The notes: generated from the sequence alone by a model not told the origin. Counted from the stretch's first letter, positions 11,257 through 23,982 are shown. The stretch: DNA of 64,000 bases from Daucus carota subsp. sativus (GCF_001625215.2 NC_030387.2:39517606-39581605), one strand, 5' to 3'. Translations and numbers: made by a program.

Positions 11257-12050
11257 AACTGGTAAAGTTACCTACAAAATTTGGTGCTTCAAGAGTCCCT
11301 CTAAAAGCTGAAGCAAATCCTAGGATACAGCAAATGCTCCACTGTAGGTTTCACTGAAAAGTGACAGTAAGGTGCTCAGGGATGAGAGAACCAGGTGTTC
11401 GATAGTTGTCTCAGAAACAGTTTCTCCTAGTATTAACATATAGAAGAATAGTGAGTCCTGTTGTAAAATTAACAAAATTTAATTTCATATCTTATAGACT
11501 TGTGTTTTTCTCTCTTGAATCTGCACAAACTTCAGTTTCCTATTTTTCAGCTTTGTGTGCTGCCCTAAATCTGTTCATATACGCAAAGTATATTCTCTCC
11601 CGGAAAATGAAAACTGTTATAGAGAAACAAGTTGTGAAGTATATAGTTGGATAATTTACAACCTAGGAGAAAAGCTCCTAAAGTCGGATTCTCACCTATA
11701 GCAGTTGTGGAGTTCACTAGCACAAGCACAACAGCCACTGAGCTCCAAAAATGAGAAGATTTACTTGGAGAAGCAAAAGAACCATAACGATTTAACAAAC
11801 CACTAACGATTTAACAAAATTGATGAGGACAGCACTTGCCATGAATTCATGCAAATTTACAACTCAACTAGAATATTACAAAAGTGATCCATGAAGGGTT
11901 GAATCAGAGGGATATATGTACATAATAGCTTTAATAAGTTGATAATCCACTAACCAGGTTAGAAAGCTAAGCACGTCTCAGGTGTCAATAAGGTGGCAAC
12001 ACTGAAGCCGGTTCTTTTCTTTCAAGTAACTTTTAGGGGAATGATGATAC
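11257..12050. other. Spacer downstream of P450 array and STR11-like gene
   Basis: About 800 bases between two convergent genes. The short open frames at 11406-11654 and 11565-11798 overlap on opposite strands and look like chance. Nothing else recognised. Confidence 0.5.
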
Positions 12051-15000
12051 TCACTGAGATCTTATATCCTGGAGATAACGAGCAGCTTGTTGAGCCCCTA
12101 TAAACAGGGCATCAGCGGCAATGAAGATTGCAACCTGTGACAGAAACAATTAAACATGAGAATGAATGACTGATCGAGGTAATACAGATTCAAAATACAT
12201 TTAGTGGAGCAGATAGAGATTATTACCAAGCGAACTGAGAAAACTAAACGGTAGGCCCAACCCTCCTTGGCAGCAGCTGCTCTTTGCTGGTCAGTCCAAC
12301 TGTGATAATTATGGTATAGTCAGATGTGTGGACGTTTGTCGCTAAAAACACATCATTATACATTTCAATGTGCCATGAGGTCATGCACACTATTTTAACA
12401 ATGTCTATGTGCGAATAGAAGTTTCACTAAATAAGATATGTTATGTCAAAGAAAATGGAAGTTCAGCAACAGTTATATTTTCTTGCTTTTCACTAAATAA
12501 GATATGTTTGTGTAAAAGACGCATTATATCCTATGTGAAGCCCATGTTGAATCAGAATTTGTAATACTAGCAGTAGTATTGAACCCAAAATTTTGACATG
12601 GTATTTGAAATAACAAAGAATCTCCCTCTTTTATATATGTGTGTGTGTATGTACTGTGCGCGAACAAAATGTTGTAGGCTATATATCCGAGTAACATACC
12701 CAAGAAACTCTGAAAGCCCACCAATGCCCGCAAACTTGAACGGCTGTGGACCTTCCCTTTCAAGATCCTGCTTAAGATGAGATATGATGGTATATTCGAC
12801 AAAGAAAGAGAATCGGGATGGCTAAATGATTAGACAATCTGGAATATTTCTTTTTCAAGTACCTCTTCTTCAGCAGCCTCTAGTCCCCCCTGAACCCAGA
12901 AAAGGTTTCTGTAACCGGCATTGTACAATATCTCACAAGCCGCTAGAGATCTGCCTAAAAATGAGGTTCAGAATGAAGCTTGTGCTGTAAAAAAGGTTGT
13001 GTGTATATCTGTGTCTATAGATATAGACCCCCAAAGAAATTACAGGCATTGAGTATCAATATAAAAAATGCATCAAATTAACTTAACTATGTTCAAGTAA
13101 GATACAGTCAGTCAAGCTATAAAATAGGAGAAACTATAAAAACTTCTAGAAATTAGCTGTGAGAGCGTTAAGCAGGAATCTAGTTAGTGGAGTTCGCATA
13201 TTAGTTGCAGTCTATGGATTAGTTGCAGTCTATGGAGGGAAAATAGGAGAATATAGTTTAAAGAAATAACTCTGTTGTATTCTTGATCATGAAATGATAT
13301 ACAATTAATATTCTTCTAAATTCTTCTAAATTATCTCATTCACGAATTTGTTAGGTAGGGTTCTCGAAATATCTTATCAGTTCTTAATTTCCTTTTGATC
13401 AAAGTTGAACATCAACTTTATCAACATGTACTACCACAATAATGTATCTTGATTCCGGTACATAAAGTTGTTGGATGAAAAGCTTAAGGAAACATCTTTT
13501 TAGTTGTAGCCACCAAGTATAAAGTAAGTTTTACAGGTAGCAAACAAAGTTTTTCTAAAATATGACTAACTCACACAAGGAAGGAGTAACAGCCTACAAC
13601 AAGCTAGAGTGAAAGCACAACACTGACATACCATATTAGCTAAGTGACTGATTCTAAGTTTTTATACATCACCATTGAAGTAATTAAGCAGAAAGTTGTC
13701 TGTAATCTCGACGTTTAAATGATCAAAAAATGGTTTGGAAGTATAACTTCTCAAAGTTTCCAGATATTGCAGTTACCAAATTCCAAACAAAGTTGTACTG
13801 CTAAAGTAATTTCAGTATCAAGAAGTTAATTTCAGTCCATATAAAGGAAAGTTCACCTCAATCCTTTCTGGCATGCCAAAATAAGATCTTTATCCTTTGA
13901 GAACTTACTTTCAGCTTCTGATAAAAACTGACTGTTAAGAAAGTAAAATTAGTAACTGATATACTTATATTATCTGATGAACAATTTCACTTTTACAGAA
14001 CAAATAGCACAACTTACGTGTTATAAGATAATGTAGGCACACCACTCCACCAACCTCCTACAAATATCAAATGCTATTTAAATTGAAAACATTAATATAA
14101 AACTAAGCATTTTTAGTGTTTATCACGTATTCAAGGAAGACAATAACGTTTCTATAAGGTCTATTTGGATTTCCCAAATAAACCTGGTTAAAAGGAAAAT
14201 GAAGATCTACATAAACAAAGCATGTACAATTATAACCAACGCCGTCAAGATAAAGTAGTATTATACCCATCATGAAATTTGTGACCTTCTTGGGCAGAGT
14301 TCCCGCATTAAATGTACTCTCAACATCAAAGACTGGAATCCAAGTTGAGCCTTTAACCCAAGCCTTTGAAAAAGAAAGAGATACCATGGTAATAGGGTAA
14401 GTAGTAGAACTGAGAGAAATTTTCTAGCAGGGAGAAATAATTTACAAGAAAAGGAAGTCGACAAAAAAAAGTGTAAAATTCAAAATACAATAAAGTAGTC
14501 TACAAAAAACAACTACAGCATGTGACATGAAGCTTACAAAGAAAATCATTATACACGTGACGAAGTACGAACCACAGTAAACATGTGAGGATTGGAATCA
14601 GAGATAAGCAGTTAGATGTGGAAAGAGGAGCAGGAAAAAATCCAGCCCGCCTTTATGTACGAAAAATTCAGGTTAATGCAAAAATGTCTTCCTCGTAGAA
14701 GGAAATCAACAACAAGTGAGATTGTGTGTTACCTTTTGATGTTCTGTAGCTGGACGAACATCAAGAAGGGTTGTGTTGGAAAGTTGAACTGCATAGCCAG
14801 CTTCCTTTGGGGTAAGAGGCTTCACTTTCCCCTCCCTGACCTATAATCATGGAATAGAGTCATCGGACCGGAACACATATATCTATGTCAGAATAACAAC
14901 TCTCTCAATACCTTAACATGTTTAAAGGCCTCTAAATGTTCTTATCCCTTTAAGTTCTAACACACCTCCTCACTCGCACGACTAGACCACGTACAATTTC

Positions 15001-15523
15001 CAGTAGCATTACAGCACATAAACAGCAAAATTAAATCTAAACAACTCTGGACTCCCAATAAGATAACATTATCATATGATCACAAGTCATAACAGCACTA
15101 AACTAATCCACCGTACACAAATACACACATAAAACAATTCAATTAACACATTTTAAAAAGAAAAAAATTACCAAAGCTTCCCATCTTTTTCTAGCAGCAG
15201 CCATATCTTTAGCCTGCTTCAGCTCAAAATCTTCACCATCTCCTTGCATTCTAACAGCCCTCAAACTCTAAACCCACAAAATCAAGAAAACCCAACTCAC
15301 ATAAAGATCAAAACTTGACAACACCCCATTAAAGAACTCATAAATTAATGACCTGGGCTGGTCTTATAATCACAAAAAGATCACTTACATGAATGGGGGC
15401 TGCAAATTTCAGAGAACAAGAGAGTGAAGAAGTGAAGCTACAGCAATGTCTTGAGGAGATTTCTTGACTGTAACGAGAAGAAGAGAAGGGGGGAGGTGAG
15501 AGCACGATTCCCAAGGCATCCAT
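12051..15523 (-). CDS. STR11: Chloroplast rhodanese-like domain protein (STR11 type)
   Basis: Ten exons on the minus strand, high to low: 15389-15523, 15172-15267, 14733-14840, 14267-14363, 14018-14057, 13857-13931, 12863-12950, 12700-12767, 12227-12299, 12051-12134. All phases agree and give 287 residues, close to the roughly 290 of Arabidopsis STR11 (At4g24750). The Ser/Arg-rich N-terminus (MDALGIVLSPPPFSSSRYSQ) looks like a plastid transit peptide. The rhodanese domain follows, with LLDVRPA, the conserved GGWWSG stretch and an active-site loop ACQKGLR whose Cys is near residue 179. A hydrophobic segment near the C-terminus (VAIFIADALFIGA) may insert in a membrane. Rhodanese domains move or bind sulfur; the role of this plastid member is not established. 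It is divergent with the RGLG gene, sharing a spacer of about 1 kb. Confidence 0.9.
12951..13856 (-). other. Large intron 6 of the STR11-like gene
   Basis: A 906-base AT-rich intron. It contains a short direct repeat (ttagttgcagtctatgga twice, about 13201-13235). No coding sequence seen. Confidence 0.5.
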
Positions 15524-15842
15524 TCTTTGAAGAGATTTCAGTTGCTTATCTGATATCCTCTTGAGATTTTAGTGAAGTGACACTGTGTTCTGCGGAGTAA
15601 TAGTATACATACAGTAGAAAGATATGCTGACTGTTCTCAAAAAAATTAAAAAAATGAGGTGCTTGCAGGAAAAAAAAATAAAGAACATTGGGCCTATCTT
15701 TGTAAAACGTTGTGGGCTTACTACACTTGGTTTGGCAAGTATTGGTCTGATTGCTCCATTGGGTTCAACCTAAATTCCAGCTCTTTTGCTCGGCTGGTTC
15801 AAGTCATTTTGAAAGCTTTTTGATAATCACAAACATACTCCT
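15524..15842. promoter_or_regulatory. Shared upstream region of STR11-like and RGLG genes
   Basis: Contains site-II-like ttgggcct near 15688 and gtgggcttac near 15712, motifs common in promoters of plant housekeeping and organelle-related genes. Assignment to the STR11-like gene is inference from proximity. Confidence 0.4.
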
Positions 15843-16054
15843 GGTACATTATACAAGACGTTTAATTTTTTATACATAATTTTAATTATTTTGATCATAT
15901 AATAAATATTAATATTTTTAAAATATTTTTTAATAAAACTATTATATAAATATTTTTATTTAGAAAAAAAAATTCTAAAAAATACTAATTTTATACATCT
16001 AGTCAAATCTTCTATAGAAACGTGTAAAAAATTAAACGCCCTGTATATCGGACC
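15843..16054. mobile_element. MITE with about 33-bp terminal inverted repeats
   Basis: The left end ggtacattatacaagacg continues into tttaattttttatac; the right end is its imperfect reverse complement (gtaaaaaattaaacgccctg then tatatcggacc). The interior is almost pure A and T. No target duplication was settled, so the superfamily is open. It lies between the two divergent genes. Confidence 0.55.
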
Positions 16055-16584
16055 ATAGAGAGCACACACCTGATGCAAAACCATTCGAGCCGCATAAATA
16101 GTCCGCATTGCATCATACCTATCAGAAAACATCATTTTAATTTTTCATAATGTGATTGTAGGTTAAATTTTTCATAAATTCTAAAAAGATCATGACCCAG
16201 TATGAAATTTTTAAAAACAATATCAAAACACATAAATTAAAAATTATTATCTACTTATAAATAATTTATCACAAATAAAAAATAACTTCTTTAAAAGCTA
16301 AATCAATATTCACAAATAAAACTAGCTATACTATTCTTTCAATCGATTATCCGGTCAAATTTACCGAAAACATTGAATGATATTTTTCGCTTTACTCTAG
16401 CAGTAAATCACGTAGGAGCACTACGGTCTTCTCCTAGTCCTACACAACAATTACTCCTACAAACTTATCTGCCCACGAAATTTCGTGGAAGCAAGGGGAA
16501 AAAGATAATCATGGCAGTAGTGAAATTCTGCAAGGAGTAGGAAATCGCCAAAAATAAAAACTCAATGCGCCCACTGGCCCTTAA

Positions 16585-16820
16585 AAAAACCAGCTTTAAA
16601 ACAACCCTTTTGAGTTACAATTTAGCTTCTGTGTTTTCTCTCTTATCTCTCCAAATCTCTCTCAGTCTCTCCCAATCTCTCTCGTATAAAAACCAGCATT
16701 AAAGCAACCCTTTTGTGTTACTATTCAGGTTCTGTGGTTTCTCGCTCATCTCTCCCAATCTCTCCCAGTCTCTCTGCAAACTCAACTCAACTCAGTTGTG
16801 CAGTTTTTGGACAAAGGCAG
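16585..16820 (+). promoter_or_regulatory. Presumed 5' leader of the RGLG gene, CT-rich and duplicated
   Basis: Two imperfect copies of a unit of about 100 bases (near 16585-16685 and 16686-16780), each starting aaaaaccagc and running through caacccttttg into CT-rich sequence. It ends at a possible donor, ggcag|gtgttt, at 16820/16821. With the acceptor gatag at 18271-18275, just before the start codon, this would make a 5' UTR intron of about 1455 bases. That intron is inference. A second local duplication (gcgtgtgtttcttggaatgt twice, about 16830-16885) lies in it. Confidence 0.45.
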
Positions 16821-18281
16821 GTGTTTTGTGCGTGTGTTTCTTGGAATGTGTGTGTGTGTTTTGTGCGTGTGTTTCTTGGAATGTGTGTGTGTTTGAGATG
16901 GGGTTTCTTGATTTCTTGTGGGATATTTGCATTTTAAATTATCAGTTTTGTTGTTAGTTTTTTTTTTTTTTAAGTAATTCAGTCGTACGGATGTAAAGAT
17001 TTACGAGCATATTTTAATGAATTTAAATTAGTAGAAAATAATACTATCACTTGTGGATCCTAGAATGATTGCTACTGTTTGTTTGGATACAATTAATTAT
17101 TGTTTTGTTACTTGTGTGCCCAGTGATTGATACACTCCTACTTGATGTTATGTTCTATTTGACTCCTTGCTCTTTGACATGCTATTGCTTCAATTGTTGG
17201 ATATTTTCTTAAATTTTAGTCAACAAACTGAAATTTCAAAACTTTATAATTTTGTGAATTGTGACAATGATGCCATAAAGCTGCTTATGTTCCGTGTTAT
17301 TAAACTAACCAAACTGGTATAATGGGACATGTTCGTATCCACAGAATGACAAGAAATAATCGCAAAATTGTAAAATATGAATTACTGGATGCATTGATCT
17401 GAGTGATGTTTATATGTATCTAGCATGAGGTGAATAAGTAATGGCATTGATGTTTTAGTTCTTTCACAAGGTCGTAATTGGTTACACGACTAGGATAAAT
17501 AGTTCGTAAATTTGGAGTGCAATCGAGTTCACTTCTTCAAAATTTTATCTATCATGAGTTTGCAATCCTTCTAAATAGTAGATACTAAACAACATATCCT
17601 ACTCTCTAACACAATTAAGTGGTGACGTTTTCATATTAACATACTTGTTTATAGTTTATAGGTTTTTTTTTTTTTGCTAAATTAGTTTATAGGTATTTTG
17701 GTGTAAATGTGATATGACATTGATATACGAATGATCATGTACCTCCTAGGCTCTCGGCAAGTACCTGAAATTCAAATATATGCCATGCCCACTCGCCAGA
17801 GGTTGCATCACTAGGCTTAGTAAAAGCAGTGGAAGTATTCATAAAGCAACCAGGTCATACTGTACTTAGATTTTTCAGAAGATTAGTAGCACCTTCAGGA
17901 ATTTGCTATATTAACATAGGTGACTACACTTGTCTCAGGAACATGAGATTGACACTGGAAATATATATTATCTCAAATAGAGTAGTCATCCACTCGTATT
18001 AAAAGTACTTGGGTCTGTCATGTCATCTTAATCTGTAAATTAGTCTTCTACAGTTAGCAACATGGTAAGACTTAAGGCAATTATAGTTATAAACCGGCTT
18101 ACTCTTAAATGTATTATTTGTGCTTAATTGTTAAATTCGCACATTACCTGTATTTTTATATGTATTCCACGTATATCAATGATCAAGTATAGCCTATATT
18201 TATATCTTATAATAAAAAATGACACTTATTTAAGTTAATGATTTAATTTAATGGAGTCTGGATGGTATTTGATAGGACAAT

Positions 18282-20691
18282 ATGGGTGGAAAAAGTTCAA
18301 AACGTTCTGCCCCAGGCCGGTATTCGTCTTTCAGCTCTAGTTCAAATTCGTGGAGTCATAATGAGTATCAACAGTCCACCTATCCTCAACCAACACAAAC
18401 ATATGAATCGGCACGTCCCCCTCAAAGCTATGGTGGTCGGGCCCCTGATACTAAGAAAGGGCCAGAGCGGAAATTTGCAAAAATAAATGATAACTTCAAC
18501 AGCTTAGAACAGGTAAATTTTAGCTTTCTTTCTAATTACTTAACGTGGTATGTACTTTGACAACAAAATGTATGTCCCAAATATCTGATTCTTATGTAAG
18601 TGTTGCAACTATGTCTCTCATCCTCTGGTGTATCTTTTTTGCGTACACCTTTTTATATACGTCAGTATTTAATAATCAGCTATTGATAAAGCTTTTACTA
18701 AACCTTATTGTCTAAAGGTTACTGAAGCTTTGGCACATGCTGGTCTGGAGTCATCAAATCTGATTGTTGGTATTGATTTCACCAAGAGCAATGAATGGAC
18801 AGGTGTTATATTTTACTTCTTCGAAGTTATTACAGACTATTGGTAAACTGCTACTAATACTTCTTATAAACATTAGGTGCAAGATCATTTAATCGGAAAA
18901 GCTTGCATCACATAGGGGATTATCAGAATCCTTATGAAGAAGCGATATCAATAATTGGGCGGACATTAGCTTCGTTCGATGAAGATAATTTAATTCCTTG
19001 TTTTGGATTCGGAGATGGTATTTCTTTATTTCTCCTATCACAATTAGTTCTATAAGTACGACTTACGATGATGTTTTAGTCAATGCAGCATTTTACCAAT
19101 GGTTAGTTGAAATAAGTTGATTGAATCAAGGACTTCAACTGATTTTTCATTTACAGCATCAACGCATGACCAAGAAGTGTTCAGTTTCTATCCGGATGAG
19201 AAATATTGTGATGGATTTGAGGAAGTGTTGACACGATATCGAGAGCTAGTCCCACAACTAAGACTTGCAGGTTGGAACTTGACTAATTTAATTTCCGTCT
19301 TCTTTTTTGGTTGGGGCTAGTATCTTATGACAATGGTCTTGGTTTGTGTAAACAGGTCCAACTTCTTTTGCTCCCGTTATTGAAATGGCGATTACTATTG
19401 TTGAACAAAGTCGTGGCCAGTATCATGTTTTGTTGATAATAGCTGATGGGCAGGTATTATAAGATAATAGTCTGAGAACTGTAATTTATTGAAACAAACA
19501 TGGCTATAATTGCTTGCTTGAATAGATATATGACATGTGGATCTAATGTAAATTTAACAATGTACCTTTTATGATAGGTGACAAGAAGTGTCGATACTGA
19601 ACGTGGTCAGCTAAGCCATCAGGAAAGAAAAACTGTAGAGGCAATTGTGAAAGCCAGGTGATTTTGGCGGTCTTAACTTTTTCTTGATGCAACTGTGATA
19701 CCAAGACACCTACCAATGTTCTTACATTTTACTTTCACAGTGAATACCCATTATCGATCATATTAGTTGGTGTTGGGGATGGACCCTGGGACATGATGCG
19801 AGAATTTGATGACAATATACCTGCTCGAGCCTTTGACAACTTCCAGGCAAGTAACAGGACTCTCCTAGACCCTAGCTGCTATTTAAGTGCTTGCATTTAT
19901 GTTTCCTTTACTGACCCGTTTCCATGTTCTATAGTTTGTCAATTTTACAGAAATTATGTCAAAGAATCTAAACCGATCCAGGAAAGAGGCAGAGTTTGCC
20001 CTTGCAGCCTTAATGGAAATACCTTCCCAATATAAAGCAACGCTGGAGCTTAATATTTTGAAGTATTACTCGGTCTTATTTGCATTTTGTAATAATGTTG
20101 GATTATCTTTTTATGGAATCATTATTGATTATATTTGCATCTATCCATCAGTGCACAGAGAGGTAAGGCAATAGACAGGATTCCTCTACCCCCACCTCAG
20201 TATGGTATGGCATCTCGAGGGGCATCAAAGCCTTCACAGTCTACTCTTTTACGTCCAAGTGGATCTTCTTCATATAAACAAACTCCATCCGTCCCTAGTA
20301 GAGAGCCTCCAAGTTCTTCAGCTGATGCCGATGTAAGTTCATTCTCACTGTATCACTTCTCACTTTACTTTTGGATCTGGTATTATAATACTCTGAACTC
20401 TGAAGTGGACACTGGCATCTTCATATATTCCTTGAGTGTCATAGTAACTCGTGTACTTTGCCTCTTGATAGCTATGTCCCATTTGCATTACTAATCCTAG
20501 AGACATGGCGTTCGGTTGTGGACATCAGGTACTGTAGCATGCATCAGTGTTTGTATAGTGAAATAAAGTCGTATGCAAAAAATTTAAGTTCTTTCTTTTT
20601 GTGTCCGTAGACATGTTGTGAATGTGGCGAGGACCTTCAGCTTTGCCCTATCTGTCGTAGCTCCATCCAGACAAGGATAAAGCTTTATTGA
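18282..20691 (+). CDS. RGLG: RGLG-type copine (vWA) and RING finger E3 ubiquitin ligase
   Basis: Exons 18282-18512, 18718-18802, 18877-19017, 19157-19270, 19356-19453, 19578-19657, 19741-19846, 19935-20062, 20152-20332, 20472-20528 and 20611-20691 join in phase to 433 residues. The protein starts MGGKSS, a good N-myristoylation signal expected to hold it at the plasma membrane. A Ser/Gln/Tyr-rich linker is followed by a vWA/copine domain from about residue 90, with the metal site GIDFTKSN, and a C3HC4 RING at the C-terminus (CPIC, GCGH, CCEC, CPIC). Arabidopsis RGLG1 and RGLG2 attach ubiquitin to hormone and stress regulators. Intron 7 (19847-19934) starts with GC: the donor reads CAG|gcaagt. 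Frame and family alignment leave no other splice. Confidence 0.92.
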
Positions 20692-21214
20692 ATCCAACTC
20701 GCCTTTCTTACGTCGTCTCAGACAGCTGATATTCCTTCCGAGAACATTTCCTGATGTGATGATGCCTTCGATTTTGAATCAAAACTGGCTGATCAACTGG
20801 ATATATGAAGCTTCAGCAAAGTTATAGCTAAATTACATTGCTTTGTACATATTTATTGTATTCAACCATCAGTACAGGTCTTCCCTTCGTAATCAGTCTT
20901 TGAATGTTGCAATAGTAAATGTAATTAATGTGGGAATGAAAAATAATACCACCACAAGTTAGTTGCATTCCTATCTTATAAGTTAATTATTGCTTCAGGA
21001 ATACTTGTTTGTTGTATGTTTATATAACCAAAAACAATACATGCATATGGCTCCGTCAAACAAGACAAAATAAAACTACAAAGTCAAATAAGCAACAAGA
21101 TTATACTAATATTGTATCAAAATTCATAGCTCTTACTATGACAACTTTCATATATTTTATATTAAAAATAAATACATTATTCATCTTGTTTGTAACTGAC
21201 AGTATGACCAGATC
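20692..21214. other. Convergent spacer between RGLG and VPS22
   Basis: About 520 AT-rich bases between two genes that end towards each other. An open frame on the plus strand from 21009 overlaps the last VPS22 exon on the other strand and shows no domain, so it is not called. Confidence 0.55.
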
Positions 21215-21940
21215 TTATATTGTTTCAGCTCCAACATATGAAGATATGGACGATACACAGGGGAACCAGTATCGGCGTCGTCCATCTCGGTGGCCATCAT
21301 CTATCATGGCAAGGCCCTCCTGCAAACAAAGTATTGAATGACAGTTAAAAATCAGAAATTTAACTATCTATTTCTTGTGTGTGTGCGCGTGTGTGTGAGC
21401 GAGAAAAGGTCAGAGTGATTGAGTTGGGGGGGGGGGGGGGGGGGGGGTATGTTATAAAGTAAATTACATCCAATAAAGTTTCGAGGGCATCGATCGCACG
21501 GCCAGATGACCAGGATAGCCGTCTCTCTACCTCTTCAACAGTAACAAATCCCTGAGCCTAAAGAAGAAAGAAAACAGATTTAATAAAGACAATTATACTG
21601 GTGCAGGAGCTAAGGTGTCTAGGTTTCACTTTTTTTGCTTCAAATATATTTCTAAGAAACTGGCTGCTGTGCCTTGAACCAAAATAAAAACTGAAAACAT
21701 TGTTAACAAAATTGTAGCACGGACATAGTAAAACAATCATGGTGATTGTGATGGTTATGAAAACCTGAGCCATCTCTAAAATTTCATTGTGGTCCTTGTT
21801 CAGTTCAGTAGGAACAGATCGGACAAGCTTTCTTTTTCCAACAGAAATCACCTCAAAACCACTGCCTAATACCTGTAATTATTACATAAAGCGTGTTCAT
21901 ATAGATATGATGAAAAAAGAAAAAATATATACGGAACCCA

Positions 21941-21981
<41 letters not shown>

Positions 21982-22032
21982 AGCGTGTTCATATAGATAT
22001 GATGAAAAAAGAAAAAATATATACGGAACCCA

Positions 22033-22063
<31 letters not shown>

Positions 22064-23792
22064 TCTCTTGCATGAAAAAACACCAGATAAGCAAAAGTGA
22101 AGAATGTTTTGAACATGCTACAGTATATGAAGGCAAAAAATACGTTATGCAGAAATAGATCAGACATGTATAAGGTCCACAGGTACACTATGTTGTCATA
22201 TAACTTGAGTTATATGCACACTGGATATACATATATAGGTAGCACAAGTTTTTCACTCAGACTGATTAAAATTTTTTTATAACATTAGACAGCTGTGTTG
22301 AACAATTTCTTCACACAAATAGGTCTGTAAAATGTATATCTGCTTAGTATATCCAGTTCATATGTTAAAACTTACAGGTACATAACATTTCCCTTCCGCT
22401 CGACTAAAGGCTCCCATGAAAACTGCAGATATTCTTTGGTTATATATTCATAGTTTGTGCTGTAACTACTTTTTCAAGTTATCAACATGCAAACAATGAA
22501 AATAAAATACACACAACACACATAACTGCCTGCTAAAATGAACATATAATATTGAATGACCTTTATGCATGAGTATTATATTTTATAAGTGAGACATTAT
22601 CTGCACCATATTACCTAAAACATTACACATCACCCAAATTGCTGCATGTTTTAGTTACTGCATCGTATTTAACACTAGTACAAAATCTTAAATTATATTA
22701 GTAAAACTAGTACTCGACATTTATTGGATTTTATTACCTTCAGTTTACTTATAGCACGTAAACAGTCATCTTCGGAGACAGCTTCACGAGCACCTTTCCG
22801 TCTTTGGCATAGAATTTTACAGAGTTCCTCCAACTTGATCAGACCTCCATTATGAGCTCTAGTAGCCAGGCATATATCAACAATTTGCACTCCTGTCTAA
22901 TTGAGTAGCTTAAATTCATTAAACCTTGTGGTCATGAGCAATATAAAATTAATAACATGTTTATCTCAAATGTAAATCATCATAGCAACTCAATAACCGC
23001 AGGGTATCAAATATATCAAAGTATTTGGATATTAAAGAGTATGCAACAAATTATCATTCTGCACACTAGCACAGGCAATGCCATAATCACAGTATCCCTG
23101 ATATTAAAGGGTATGCAACAAATTGGTTTTACAAAAATTCCATTAAATTTCCGTGTTAGTTAAATAATGTGGCTTACAAGGCAGTATAGCAACTCACGTG
23201 TCAAGACAAGTAGTTGATTAAAATTCTAATACCATAATGAAACATTTTCTTAACTATACATTGATACTAGTAAGTAGGAATTCAATTTGAACGTATTTAG
23301 AACGGACCGAGTTCATAATAGAAGTCACCAATGCCGAGAAGCTCAGCCCAGAAACCCTTATTAGAGGCAAGAGGATCAACACCAACTTTAGCACACATCT
23401 CATGGAATTGAGACCGAAACGCGGGGTTCTTACGAATATCATTCTGCAATTAAACAATTAAATTGAGTAAATTAAAACTAAGTAAGGTAAAAAAATGAAG
23501 TTAGGGAAGCTAAGGAGACCTTGTGTTTGCGAGCGAAGTCTTCTAATTGGGAGCGGAAGGTGGAGAGCTGCTCTTTCATCAAATCTGTTCTTAGTTTTGC
23601 TACATTTTCTCCTAGTAATCTGTATTGATCCTGTAATCATTGTAATTATGAGAGAGAGAGGGAGAGAGGGAGGGGGAGAGAGAGAGGGAGGGAGAGAGAG
23701 AGAGAGGGAGAGAGAGAGGGGGAGAGAGAGAGAGAGAGAACCCTAGCAGCTGCAGCAGTCTGCAATCCACCAATTCCAGGTCGGCGTCTCAT
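21215..23792 (-). CDS. VPS22: VPS22/SNF8 homologue, ESCRT-II subunit
   Basis: Seven minus-strand exons, high to low: 23742-23792, 23520-23630, 23308-23443, 22738-22892, 21765-21872, 21468-21557, 21215-21319, giving 251 residues against about 250 for the Arabidopsis protein. It begins [11 protein letters not shown] and contains [17 protein letters not shown] and [13 protein letters not shown], near-invariant in plant VPS22; the EAP30 fold forms two winged helices. ESCRT-II sorts ubiquitinated cargo into multivesicular bodies on late endosomes. Intron 1 (23631-23741) is almost entirely a CT repeat in the transcript sense, with donor AGG|gttctc. Introns 4 and 6 hold very long runs of C (G on the plus strand). 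Exons are intact and phases agree. Confidence 0.93.
21426..21447. repeat. Poly-G tract (22 G) in VPS22 intron 6
   Basis: Uninterrupted run of G on the plus strand, 21 bases from the end of exon 6. It reads as C in the pre-mRNA. Confidence 0.9.
21889..22063. repeat. Tandem duplication ending in two long poly-G tracts, VPS22 intron 4
   Basis: A unit starting aagcgtgttcatatagat and ending in acccacacc plus a G run is present twice: 21889-21980 with 36 G (21945-21980) and 21981-22063 with 27 G (22037-22063). The non-G parts look identical by eye. The G run is part of the duplicated unit. Confidence 0.9.
23649..23738. repeat. GA/GGA microsatellite forming most of VPS22 intron 1
   Basis: About 90 bases of gaga with interspersed ggga. 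On the minus strand this is a continuous CT tract from the 5' splice site to near the 3' end of the 111-base intron. Confidence 0.9.
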
Positions 23793-23982
23793 ATCTCCTC
23801 CGCCTTGGATTGATGTCAAAGCCGACGGAAACAATACTTACAACTTTCTTGTATGTATAGTCTTCCCAAAGGTAAAGGGAGAAAAGGATCTATGTTCATA
23901 TCTTAAAATTTTTGATGATTAAGAGGGGTGTATTGGATTAGGATTTTAAAGCATTTTTTTGGGATTGTTTGAAATCTATTAC

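Noticed and set aside
13150-13390. Fragment resembling the end of an LTR of a retrotransposon
   Set aside because: Composition is suggestive, but there is no second LTR, primer-binding site or coding relic nearby.
16713-16957. Two overlapping open frames upstream of RGLG
   Set aside because: They run through a CT-rich leader and a duplicated GT-rich segment; no domain, and the RGLG start downstream is clear.
21009-21341. Plus-strand open frame of 110 codons
   Set aside because: It overlaps the last VPS22 exon on the opposite strand, and its first half is AT-rich spacer.
21853-22188. Minus-strand frames with long proline runs
   Set aside because: They are translations of the poly-G tracts (CCC codons) inside VPS22 introns and have no other protein character.
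23495-23834. Open frames rich in Arg-Glu or Leu-Ser
   Set aside because: They are translations of the GA/CT microsatellite and flanking VPS22 exons in the wrong frame.
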